Source of the DNA: an uncultured Clostridia bacterium
GTDB lineage: Bacteria > Bacillota > Clostridia > TANB77 > CAG-508
Direction: 5' to 3'
Assembly: GCA_944393345.1 (NCBI GenBank)
Contig: CALXZW010000048.1
Coordinates: 1-9,469, forward strand
Length of the DNA stretch: 9,469 nucleotides
The notes under the pieces are model-generated. The model did no database searches. It worked only from the letters and a program-made list of their open reading frames with translations, and had not been told where the DNA came from. The position numbers and the translations under genes are program-made. Below, piece after piece: positions 1 through 6,462 of this stretch (position 1 is its first letter; each line of letters begins with the position of its first letter).

Positions 1-112
1 TTTGAGCAAAATATGGGAGGAACACTTTACAAATTATGCATATTTTTCGCAAATAACCTCCCTAAAGGCTCCAAAATGTATTTTGGTTAAAATATATGAA
101 GACAAAGCTTGA
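1..112 (+). other. Two short open frames cut by the left edge, possible gene remnant
   Basis: Two overlapping frames are open from the window edge: one stops with TAA at 88-90 and the other with TGA at 110-112. The first contains NMGGTLYKLCIFFA. This loosely resembles the IGxTTYxVxVxF pattern I associate with short TnpW-type proteins of Clostridial transposons, but that is memory only. The second ends in VKIYEDKA. A damaged short gene that moved from the first frame into the second is possible. Open frames of 29 and 36 codons can also arise by chance, so this is not called as a gene. The upstream sequence needed to decide lies outside the window. Confidence 0.2.
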
Positions 113-302
113 AAAAGGCAAAAAGTAAATATCATTTCACACTATAAGTCGATTTGGTTGGCTTATTTTTTGGTTTTTAGTCATAAAATTTTATTGCAAA
201 AAGTTTTGTAGGATAATTCATAAATTCTATTTTTCGTATGCATTACTTAAGACATTATAATATTTCAATCATATAATTTAAAGAATTTATGTTCGTCTAC
301 GC
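113..302. other. AT-rich non-coding stretch
   Basis: No credible reading frame is visible on either strand between the left-edge frames and the promoter of the small gene. The only structure I see is a 10-bp inverted repeat (listed separately). There is no good terminator with a T-tract. Confidence 0.5.
219..291. repeat. 10-bp inverted repeat with 53-nt spacer
   Basis: CATAAATTCT at 219-228 is the exact reverse complement of AGAATTTATG at 282-291. The arms are AT-rich and the spacer is long, so this may be chance. It lies just upstream of the promoter of the compositionally unusual small gene and could be an operator or an element-end remnant. There is no direct evidence for either. Confidence 0.25.
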
Positions 303-331
303 TTGACAAAACTGACATAATATAATATAAA
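303..331 (+). promoter_or_regulatory. Sigma-A promoter of the small gene
   Basis: A perfect -35 box TTGACA lies at 303-308 and a -10 box TATAAA at 326-331, with an ideal 17-nt spacer. Transcription should start near 338. This leaves a leader of about 100 nt before the GGAGG-preceded start codon. An overlapping TATAAT at 321-326 is too close to the -35 (12 nt) to be the partner. A palindrome TGTATACA at 342-349 falls just after the predicted start and could be an operator. Confidence 0.7.
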
Positions 332-345
332 GTATCTTAAATGTA

Positions 346-432
346 TACATAGCAATACCTTTGAGAAATTTTGTTATAAAAACGAATTTCTGGGGGGATG
401 CTATGTAACCTCCAGATACAATCATATGGAGG
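346..432 (+). promoter_or_regulatory. Structured leader that can sequester the ribosome binding site
   Basis: A long hairpin is formed by TACATAGCA (346-354) with TGCTATGTA (399-407). Inside it AGAAATT (364-370) pairs with AATTTCT (385-391), and CCTT (358-361) with GGGG (392-395). It is followed at once by CCTCCA (409-414), which pairs with TGGAGG (427-432), so the Shine-Dalgarno sequence of the small gene is buried in a 6-bp stem. The G6 run at 392-397 could instead pair with CCTCC (409-413, one G-U), freeing the ribosome site. The pairings are seen directly; a switching function is inferred. It matches no riboswitch or T-box class I recognise. Confidence 0.5.
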
Positions 433-439
433 AAAAACT

Positions 440-646
440 ATGACAACAAAAGAATGTATCAAGAAGCTTGTTTTCGAACAGTGGAGATTAACTATCTCCG
501 AAGACCACATTTGTAAGTTCCCTGACGATGACTGCCCTGGACACATGGGACTTGGACACTGGGATGTCTATGGAGCACGTTGTGGCGAATTCACCGTATT
601 AGCATATGTGTATGATAACGGTGAGATTAAATTACATATGGTCTAA
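440..646 (+). CDS. Small soluble protein of unknown function, 68 aa
   Basis: I do not recognise this protein. The start is ATG 440, because GGAGG at 428-432 lies 7 nt upstream. An in-frame ATG at 398 exists, but it abuts a G6 run inside a stem and has no proper ribosome site. The 68 residues have no signal peptide or membrane segment. They contain four cysteines (C6, C25, C32, C48) and histidines H23, H35 and H40, with a Gly/His/Trp-rich centre (GHMGLGHWDVYG, 34-45). Metal binding is conceivable but unproven. By hand count the gene is about 41% G+C and freely uses codons such as CCC, GAC, GGC, CTC and TTC, which the neighbouring genes avoid, so recent acquisition is likely. It has its own promoter, leader and terminator and therefore forms an independent unit. 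A complete transcription unit and perfect ribosome site argue for a real gene. Confidence 0.7.
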   Translation: MTTKECIKKLVFEQWRLTISEDHICKFPDDDCPGHMGLGHWDVYGARCGEFTVLAYVYDNGEIKLHMV

Positions 647-659
647 AAGGATTTATCCT

Positions 660-695
660 CTCTCGTCTTTATGGCGAGAGTTTGCTTTTTATTTT
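660..695 (+). terminator. Intrinsic terminator of the small gene
   Basis: CTCTCG at 660-665 pairs with CGAGAG at 675-680, extended by U-G and C-G pairs (666-667 with 673-674) around a TTTAT loop. A T-rich tract follows (681-695). It begins 13 nt after the stop codon. Confidence 0.85.
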
Positions 696-1202
696 AATGT
701 ATACACGTATGTTAGATTTAATATACATTAAAAAGGTTAGTTAAAATAAAAAATTTCTTGCAAAATTATAAATACTGTGCTAAATTGAAATTAATAAATT
801 GAGTTATATTACGATTAGAAACTTGAATATGCAATTTTTCTCATACCTGTTTCAAAATCGCTCCAACAATGAATATGTTCTAATTTTTGGAATAGTAGAT
901 ACAAAATTAATTAGAAATAGTTGTTTTCTTCGAAAAAAATTATTCTTTGAAAATAATGGAGAAAAAAGAAAATAATTAAATCTCCTAAATATTACTTAGT
1001 TTAATATTTCTTGAAAAGTTTAGCAATTATTTATTGTTAAATATAATTAATAAGTGTTTTTATCAATAATTTTTCTTTTTTTCTTTAAAACAGAGCAATA
1101 TAATTAGTGTGTGATGTTATGCATACAAAAGTAAATGCTAGTTTTAAACAAAATCCAGAATTTATTTTTTAAAAATAAAAAATAAAAAAATGTAAAAAAA
1201 TC
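696..1202. other. Non-coding AT-rich stretch before the tRNA gene
   Basis: About 500 nt without a supportable gene. A second copy of ATGTATACA lies at 697-705 (first copy 341-349, on the other side of the small gene). A 9-bp hairpin (1019-1027 with 1033-1041, one G-U, loop TATTT) is present without a clear T-tract. The minus strand has a frame of about 31 codons (910 down to 815) without a convincing start. From 1171 to 1202 the sequence is almost pure A-tracts, which could act as an UP element for the tRNA promoter. Confidence 0.6.
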
Positions 1203-1231
1203 TTTAATATTTTATAATTATCTGATATAAT
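1203..1231 (+). promoter_or_regulatory. Extended -10 promoter of tRNA-Gln
   Basis: TGATATAAT at 1223-1231 is an extended -10 (TGnTATAAT). The -35 region at the 17-nt spacing is poor (TTTAAT, 1203-1208), as is common when the -10 is extended. Upstream A-tracts may help as an UP element. The start would be near 1238, only a few nt before the mature 5' end of the tRNA. Confidence 0.7.
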
Positions 1232-1241
1232 AAGAAAAAAT

Positions 1242-1316
1242 TGGGGTGTAGCCAAGCGGTAAGGCAGATGGCTCTGACCCATCGATGCGTAGGTTCGAAT
1301 CCTACCACCCCAGCCA
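1242..1316 (+). tRNA. tRNA-Gln (anticodon CUG), CCA encoded
   Basis: A full cloverleaf can be drawn. The acceptor stem is TGGGGTG (1242-1248) with CACCCCA, then discriminator G and an encoded CCA (1314-1316). The D-arm has GCC/GGC (1251-1253 with 1263-1265). The anticodon stem is GATGG/CCATC (1267-1271 with 1279-1283), with loop CTCTGAC and anticodon CTG at 1274-1276. The T-arm is GTAGG-TTCGAAT-CCTAC. The U1-A72 pair and G73 fit glutamine tRNAs. It reads CAG, a codon seldom used in the surrounding genes, so it should be the minor isoacceptor. The next coding sequence starts 23 nt after the CCA with no visible promoter or terminator between, so the two are probably co-transcribed and separated by tRNA processing. 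Confidence 0.95.
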
Positions 1317-1339
1317 AAAAGATATTGGAGGATGATAAA

Positions 1340-2974
1340 ATGTATGAAAGAAGTGCAAGTGTTTTAGAAAGATATTTTGAAAAATATTTTGAACTAAACA
1401 AAGATATAAATATAAAAAAAATGTATGAAGATTATAAAATTTTAATAGAAGAGATAAATAAATATCAAATAGTTATTGAGGAAGAGGAAGAATTAATAAA
1501 GGGATTTGATGACATTGCAAAAAAAATAGAGACAATTCAAAAAACACAAGAAAAATTATATTTATCAAACCAAAAATTAGAAGATGAAAGAACATCAATC
1601 TTTGGTGAATTAGATGGAAATCCAGAAAAAATTAAAGATGAGTTAAAGAAAATAGAAAACAAAATAGATGAAAATAATGAAGAAATAAAAAAAATCGATT
1701 CAGATTTTGTTGAAGGATTAGAAACTTTTATTGAAAAACAAAAAGAGAGAAATAAATCTGCTAAAGAAAGAAGAATAACTGAAAACAGTTATGTAGAAAA
1801 AGTAGAAAAAATAAAAAAAGATATAGAAAATTTTAACGAAGAAATATTAAAAAAATTAAAAAATTTAATACAGAATTCTGAAGAAATTATAAAAGAAGAA
1901 ATTAATGAAATAATGATAAAAAACGGAAAAAATGAAAAAATAGGATTTAACAAGGAGGTAATACAAAAAGCAGTTAATGAAAGATTTGACATAGCAAAAA
2001 GAGAGGCTGAATGTTATATAGAAGCTTACGAAAAATTAAAAAAGTTATTAGGTGAAATTGAAAACGGTACTGTGAAAATGGCAAAATATCAAAAAACATT
2101 AAGAGATACTAAAGTTAAACTTGAATTTTTAAATACAGAGAAAGATTACATTGCAGATTTCTTGGACAATGAAAGATTAACAGTAATAAATGGACAAAAA
2201 AGACATGAAAAATTAATGGAAGAAGCTTGTGAAAATTTTGAAATAGATATAAAACAAATTAACAATTTATATGATTTAATTATAAGAGAGATTATGAATA
2301 AAGCAACAAAAAAGACATATACAGCATTATATAATTGTATGTATCTAAAAAATATTGAAGACAAAGAAAAAAACTTTGAAAAAGAAATGACAAATATAAA
2401 ATTCAGTATAGGAACAGTAATAAATTCTAACTACTGGAGAATAGCAGGAATAAAAAATATTTATGATGTATTTCAAAAAGAAGTAAGTGAAAATTTTGAA
2501 AGAGATTTATCAGAATACCAAATAAATGAAAATGATGAAGAAGAAAACAGTGATACTCAAACAGAAGAAGTAAAAAAGGAAAATACTAATAAAAAAGCAG
2601 AAAAAATTTCACTGAAGATTGAAAAAGAATCTGAAGAAGATGAAAACGATTATGAACAAGACGAAGAAAATTATGAAGAAAATGAAGATGATATCGAAGA
2701 AGACCAAGATGATTATAATGAATATGAAGATGATTATGACGAAGATGAGAATGACTATGACGAAGACGATTATGAAGAAGATGAAGATGATGACGAAGAA
2801 AATGAGGATGACTACGACGAAGACGATTATGAAGAAGATGATTATGACTTCGAAATATATGATGATTTTGAAGAAGATGAAGATATCGAAGAAATTCCTA
2901 AGTTACTGCAGAAAAAAAATAATAATAAATCAAAAAATGAAAATTCAAAAAGAAATAAAAAAGCAAAGAAGTAA
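1340..2974 (+). CDS. Coiled-coil protein with a highly acidic, Tyr-containing tail, 544 aa
   Basis: I cannot assign a function. The start is ATG 1340, preceded by GGAGG at 1327-1331 with an 8-nt spacer; the frame stays open upstream through the tRNA, so longer starts are artefacts. No signal peptide or membrane segment is seen, so the protein should be cytosolic. Residues 1 to about 400 are Glu/Lys-rich helix with heptad-like spacing. They include less repetitive segments (around YWRIAGIKNIYDVFQ near residue 370), so this is more than low-complexity filler and looks like a conserved family of Clostridia. Residues about 432-517 are almost only Asp, Glu, Asn and Tyr (11 tyrosines, mostly DY), including a 19-residue tandem repeat. 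The last 25 or so residues (from about 520) are Lys/Asn-rich and basic. Coiled coil plus polyacidic tail suggests a structural, chaperone-like or nucleic-acid/ribosome-associated role, which is inference only. It is probably transcribed with tRNA-Gln and ends at its own terminator. Confidence 0.85.
   Translation: MYERSASVLERYFEKYFELNKDINIKKMYEDYKILIEEINKYQIVIEEEEELIKGFDDIAKKIETIQKTQEKLYLSNQKLEDERTSIFGELDGNPEKIKDELKKIENKIDENNEEIKKIDSDFVEGLETFIEKQKERNKSAKERRITENSYVEKVEKIKKDIENFNEEILKKLKNLIQNSEEIIKEEINEIMIKNGKNEKIGFNKEVIQKAVNERFDIAKREAECYIEAYEKLKKLLGEIENGTVKMAKYQKTLRDTKVKLEFLNTEKDYIADFLDNERLTVINGQKRHEKLMEEACENFEIDIKQINNLYDLIIREIMNKATKKTYTALYNCMYLKNIEDKEKNFEKEMTNIKFSIGTVINSNYWRIAGIKNIYDVFQKEVSENFERDLSEYQINENDEEENSDTQTEEVKKENTNKKAEKISLKIEKESEEDENDYEQDEENYEENEDDIEEDQDDYNEYEDDYDEDENDYDEDDYEEDEDDDEENEDDYDEDDYEEDDYDFEIYDDFEEDEDIEEIPKLLQKKNNNKSKNENSKRNKKAKK
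2751..2864 (+). repeat. Two-copy 57-nt (19-aa) repeat in the acidic tail
   Basis: The 33 bases at 2751-2783 recur at 2808-2840 with one C/T difference, a period of 57 nt. The rest of the unit diverges. At protein level both copies begin DYDEDDYEED. It lies within a longer tract built from GAA, GAT, GAC and TAT codons, so it probably arose by replication slippage and may vary in length between strains. Confidence 0.7.
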
Positions 2975-2994
2975 TTATATTTACTTCTTTTTTT
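2965..2994 (+). terminator. Intrinsic terminator overlapping the stop codon
   Basis: AAAGAAGTAA (2965-2974) pairs perfectly with TTACTTCTTT (2981-2990) around a TTATAT loop, and the T-run continues to 2994. The left arm contains the last codons and TAA stop of the coiled-coil gene. The stem is AU-rich, so termination may be incomplete. Confidence 0.75.
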
Positions 2995-3004
2995 GCATAA
3001 AGTT

Positions 3005-3033
3005 TTGATATTTTTATTATATTATGATAAGAT
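3005..3033 (+). promoter_or_regulatory. Probable promoter of the ABC transporter gene
   Basis: TTGATA at 3005-3010 and TAAGAT at 3028-3033 are 17 nt apart and lie between the terminator and the ribosome site (AAGGAG, 3051-3056). The AT-rich stretch offers other -10 choices (GATAAT at 3031-3036, TATGAT at 3023-3028) with worse spacing. Confidence 0.45.
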
Positions 3034-3063
3034 AATATAAATTAAAAGCGAAGGAGAAAAATA

Positions 3064-5679
3064 ATGTTAAGATTAGAAAATATAAAAAAAGATTATTTAA
3101 CAGGAGAAAACAAGGTTCAAGCATTAAAAGGTATAAACATTAAATTCAGGAAAAGTGAATTTGTGTCTATTTTAGGGCAGAGTGGATGTGGAAAGACAAC
3201 ATTATTAAATATAATAGGAGGACTGGATAGATATACAGAAGGAGATTTAATAATAAATGGAAAATCAACTAAAGAATTTAAAGACAAAGATTGGGATGCA
3301 TATAGAAATTATTCTATAGGATTTGTATTTCAAAGTTATAATTTAATACCTCATCAAACAATTTTAGAAAATGTGGAATTAGCACTTACTATTTCAGGAG
3401 TTTCTAAAAAAGAGAGAAGAAAAAGGTCAATAAAAGCATTAGAAGATGTGGGATTAAAAGAACAAATACACAAAAAACCTAATCAATTATCAGGTGGACA
3501 AATGCAAAGAGTTGCAATAGCAAGAGCTTTAGTAAATGATCCAGATATAATTTTAGCAGATGAACCAACAGGAGCATTAGACACAAAAACAAGTGTACAA
3601 ATAATGGAAATATTAAAAGAAATATCTAAAGAAAAATTAATTATAATGGTCACACATAATAAAGAATTAGCAGAACAATATTCTAGTAGAATAATAAAAA
3701 TATTAGATGGAGTCATAACAGATGATAGCAATCCGCTATCAGAAGAAGAACAAAAAGAAGAGGAATTTTCACAAAAAACTGGAAGAACATCAATGAAATT
3801 TTTTACAGCTTTAAGGTTAAGTTTAAATAACTTAATGACTAAAAAGGGAAGAACAATTTTAACATCTTTTGCGGGAAGTATAGGAATAATAGGAATAGCT
3901 TTAATTCTAGCAATATCAACAGGAGTTCAAAACTATATAGACAAGGTGGAAGAAGATACACTTTCTTCATATCCTATAACAATAGAAAAATCATCAATAG
4001 ATATGTCAAGTATGATAGAATCAATGATGGGCGAAAATGAAGAAGAACCAATAAATAAAGAAGAAGGAAAAATTTATTCTTCAGATATAATGAATGATAT
4101 GATATCAACATTATCAAATAAAATGGAAAATAATAATTTAACAGAATTAAAAAAATATATAGAAGAAGGAAATAATGATATAACAAATAATGCAAATGCA
4201 ATTCAATATAGTTACGACTTAAATATAAATTTATATAAGGAAGATACATCAAATGATATAACAAGAGTAAATCCAAGTACAGTAATGGATGCAATGGGAA
4301 TGGGAGAAATGATAGAAGCAAGAAATAATTCTTCAATTGCATCGATGATGAATTCAAGTAGTCCAATGCAAATGGCAAGTAATACAGATGTATGGACAGA
4401 AATGTTAGATAATGAAGAATTATTACATTCTCAATATGATATAATTGCAGGAAAATGGCCAACAACATATAATGAAGTAGTTTTAATAGTAAATGATAAT
4501 AATGAGGTAAGTGATTATGCTCTATATGCATTAGGATTAAAAGACCAGATAGAACTAAAAGAAAAATGGCAAGCAATAGAAAAAGGGGAAAAAATTGAAG
4601 AAACAGAACAAACGAGTTATTCTTATGACGAAATATTAAATTTATCATTTAAATTAATATTAAATTCGGATTATTATGAAAAAACAAATGGAATATGGAT
4701 AGATAAAAGCGAAGATGAAAAATATATGAAAGAAAAAATAGCAAATGCAGAAAGTATAAAAGTGGTAGGAATAATAAAACAAAATGAAGAAACAGTAGCA
4801 ACAAGTATGACTGGAGGTATTGGGTATGGTAAAGAATTAAAAGAATATGTAATAGAAAAAAATAATGAATCACAAATAGTAAAAGAGCAAAAAGAAAATC
4901 CAGAAAAAAATATTTTTTCAGGATTAGATTTTCCAAGAGAAAATGAAAGTTTACAAGACTATAATTCATTATCAGAGCAACAAAAAATGACAATTAATAA
5001 TTTAAGTAATGAGCAGATTGCTAAAATGATGGAAGCATATGCAGAAAATAAAAACTCAACTTATGAGAAAAATTTAGAAAAATTAGGAGCAGTAGATTTA
5101 AATACACCATCAAGTATAAGCATATATCCTAAAGATTTTGAATCAAAAGAAAAAATAGCCCAAGCAATAGAAAAATACAATCAAAAACAAAAAAATAATG
5201 GAAAAGAAGAAAATGTAATAAATTATACTGATGTGATAGGGATAATGATGAAATCTGTAAGTCAAATAATAGATACAATAAGTTATGTATTAATAGCATT
5301 TGTCGCAATATCATTAATAGTTTCATCAATAATGATAGGAATAATAACATATATATCAGTATTAGAAAGAACAAAAGAAATAGGAATATTAAGAGCAATA
5401 GGGGCTTCAAAGAAGGATATATCAAGGGTATTTAAAGCAGAAACTTTTATAATAGGTTTAATTTCAGGAATATTAGGAATTGGAATAACAATACTGTTAA
5501 CAATACCAATAAATGAAATAATATATAAAATAACCGGAGTAACAGTACATGCAATGGTTCCATATCAAGCAGGAATAGCATTAGTGATAATTAGCATGAT
5601 ATTAACAACAATAGGTGGATTAATACCTGCAAGAATGGCAAGTAAAAAAGATCCAGTAGAAGCCCTAAGAACAGAATAA
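3064..5679 (+). CDS. Fused ABC transporter ATPase/permease (MacB/FtsX type), 871 aa
   Basis: A LolD/MacB-like ATPase is fused to an FtsX-type permease. ATG 3064 follows AAGGAG by 7 nt. ATPase, residues 1 to about 220: Walker A GQSGCGKT (38-45), Q-loop Q90, signature LSGGQ (142-146), Walker B ILADE (163-167) with catalytic E167, D-loop GALD (170-173) and switch H198, so it is complete and should be active. The permease has one membrane helix at about 264-286, a very large outside domain (about 287-735), then three helices (about 740-764, 793-813 and 834-856). The FtsX/MacB hallmark ERTKEIGILRAIGAS starts at 768, and the end ISVLERT/DPVEALRTE style is typical. It probably works as a dimer. Such proteins couple ATP use to motions of an outside domain and serve in export of peptides or lipoproteins, peptide resistance or cell-wall control. 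The substrate cannot be told. No partner accessory protein or two-component system is adjacent. The outside domain has a Met/Ser-rich segment (408-437, 8 Met). Confidence 0.93.
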   Translation: MLRLENIKKDYLTGENKVQALKGINIKFRKSEFVSILGQSGCGKTTLLNIIGGLDRYTEGDLIINGKSTKEFKDKDWDAYRNYSIGFVFQSYNLIPHQTILENVELALTISGVSKKERRKRSIKALEDVGLKEQIHKKPNQLSGGQMQRVAIARALVNDPDIILADEPTGALDTKTSVQIMEILKEISKEKLIIMVTHNKELAEQYSSRIIKILDGVITDDSNPLSEEEQKEEEFSQKTGRTSMKFFTALRLSLNNLMTKKGRTILTSFAGSIGIIGIALILAISTGVQNYIDKVEEDTLSSYPITIEKSSIDMSSMIESMMGENEEEPINKEEGKIYSSDIMNDMISTLSNKMENNNLTELKKYIEEGNNDITNNANAIQYSYDLNINLYKEDTSNDITRVNPSTVMDAMGMGEMIEARNNSSIASMMNSSSPMQMASNTDVWTEMLDNEELLHSQYDIIAGKWPTTYNEVVLIVNDNNEVSDYALYALGLKDQIELKEKWQAIEKGEKIEETEQTSYSYDEILNLSFKLILNSDYYEKTNGIWIDKSEDEKYMKEKIANAESIKVVGIIKQNEETVATSMTGGIGYGKELKEYVIEKNNESQIVKEQKENPEKNIFSGLDFPRENESLQDYNSLSEQQKMTINNLSNEQIAKMMEAYAENKNSTYEKNLEKLGAVDLNTPSSISIYPKDFESKEKIAQAIEKYNQKQKNNGKEENVINYTDVIGIMMKSVSQIIDTISYVLIAFVAISLIVSSIMIGIITYISVLERTKEIGILRAIGASKKDISRVFKAETFIIGLISGILGIGITILLTIPINEIIYKITGVTVHAMVPYQAGIALVIISMILTTIGGLIPARMASKKDPVEALRTE

Positions 5680-5754
5680 TACCATTAAAACGTTTCGATT
5701 TAGACATTTTTGTCCATTTAGGGACACATAATGAAATAGTAAAGGAAGAAAAAG
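5680..5754 (+). other. 75-nt gap with competing small hairpins
   Basis: TGTCC at 5711-5715 can pair with GGACA at 5722-5726, or TGTC (5711-5714) with GACA at 5703-5706; the two folds exclude each other. No T-tract follows, so this is not a classical terminator, and I see no good promoter. The ABC gene and the PAP2 gene may therefore be partly co-transcribed. The ribosome site for the next gene is AAAGGAAG at 5741-5748. Confidence 0.35.
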
Positions 5755-6462
5755 ATGTTAAATAAAATAAGAAAAATACTAAAGAATAATTATAAATGGA
5801 TAATATTATTAATATGTGTAATAATTTTTTATGCTATTTTAGAAGATATTTTTGAATATGAAAAATTAAAGTTAGATATTATAATATATAATATAATAGT
5901 ATTGAGATTAAGAGCAGAGCCATTAACAAAAATTATGGGCATTTTAACTAATTTTGGTGGAGCATATATGCTTATAGGTCTTGCTATTATGATAACAATA
6001 TTTAGTAAAAATAAAAAAACAGCTTTTATAATAGATTTAAATTTAATAATCATAACAATTTTTAATTTGATTTTAAAAAACATAATTCAAAGACCAAGAC
6101 CAGAGGGATATAGATTGATTGCAGAATCTGGTTATAGTTTCCCCTCTGGACATTCGATGATAAGTATGGCTTTTTATGGGTTAATAATTTATATGATTTG
6201 GAAAACTATGAAGAATAAAAAATTAAGAAATATTGTTTGTGTTTTAATAACAATTTTAGTTACATTAATAGGAATTAGTAGAATTTATTTAGGAGTACAT
6301 TATGCAAGTGATGTAATTGGTGGATTTGTAGTTTCAATAGCATATTTAATAGTTTATGTTTCAATTACTAAAACAATATTAAAAATAGATAGAGAAGATA
6401 ATAAGAAAAAGGAAAAGGAGTTAGAAAATGAGAATAAGTCGGAGAAAAAAGAAAGAGATTAA
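5755..6462 (+). CDS. PAP2-family membrane phosphatase, 235 aa
   Basis: A type 2 phosphatidic-acid phosphatase of the PgpB/BcrC kind. It removes phosphate from lipid pyrophosphates or phosphates (undecaprenyl-PP, phosphatidate or phosphatidylglycerol-P) at the outer face of the membrane. All three signature motifs are intact: K108-x6-R115-P116, P130-S-G-H133 and S175-R176-x5-H182-x3-D186; H133 and H182 are the expected catalytic histidines. About six membrane helices are visible, the first at about residues 15-31. A 25-residue Lys/Glu tail (211-235) is cytosolic and unusual in being purely charged. The start is ATG 5755 with AAAGGAAG upstream. Its end overlaps the start of the dgkA unit (ATG 6428) by 35 nt, implying translational coupling and a shared lipid-carrier cycle. 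The exact lipid substrate is not decided by sequence. Confidence 0.92.
   Translation: MLNKIRKILKNNYKWIILLICVIIFYAILEDIFEYEKLKLDIIIYNIIVLRLRAEPLTKIMGILTNFGGAYMLIGLAIMITIFSKNKKTAFIIDLNLIIITIFNLILKNIIQRPRPEGYRLIAESGYSFPSGHSMISMAFYGLIIYMIWKTMKNKKLRNIVCVLITILVTLIGISRIYLGVHYASDVIGGFVVSIAYLIVYVSITKTILKIDREDNKKKEKELENENKSEKKERD

Noticed and set aside
815..910. Minus-strand frame of about 31 codons with a protein-like stretch (HCWSDFETGMRKIAYSS)
   Set aside because: It is bounded by stops, its only ATG leaves eight codons, and there is no ribosome site. It could be a gene remnant, but nothing supports it beyond slightly higher G+C.
1161..1179. AT-only palindrome upstream of the tRNA promoter
   Set aside because: The arms are only A and T with a one-base loop, expected by chance in such DNA; it is better read as A-tracts near a promoter.
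1283..1316. tRNA-Gln as an integration site for a mobile element
   Set aside because: Elements normally insert at the 3' end of a tRNA, but here the unusual DNA is on the 5' side. The 3' end leads straight into a native-looking gene, and no second copy of the tRNA 3' sequence is seen in the window.
1241..1339. Extension of the coiled-coil reading frame upstream through the tRNA
   Set aside because: The frame is merely open across the tRNA; GGAGG at 1327-1331 places the start at ATG 1340.
1204..1401. Minus-strand open frame containing GVVGFEPTHRW across the tRNA gene
   Set aside because: This is the well-known artefact of translating a tRNA gene antisense; the cloverleaf is complete and the frame has no ribosome site.
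2619..3008. Met/Lys-rich frame of 129 codons within the acidic tail
   Set aside because: It is the out-of-frame reading of the GAA/GAT repeat tract (giving Lys/Met/Thr) and has no ribosome site of its own.
3974..5425. Three long minus-strand frames rich in Leu, Tyr and His opposite the ABC permease
   Set aside because: They are shadows of ATA/AAT/GAA-rich codons on the coding strand, and the plus-strand ABC gene has full family motifs.
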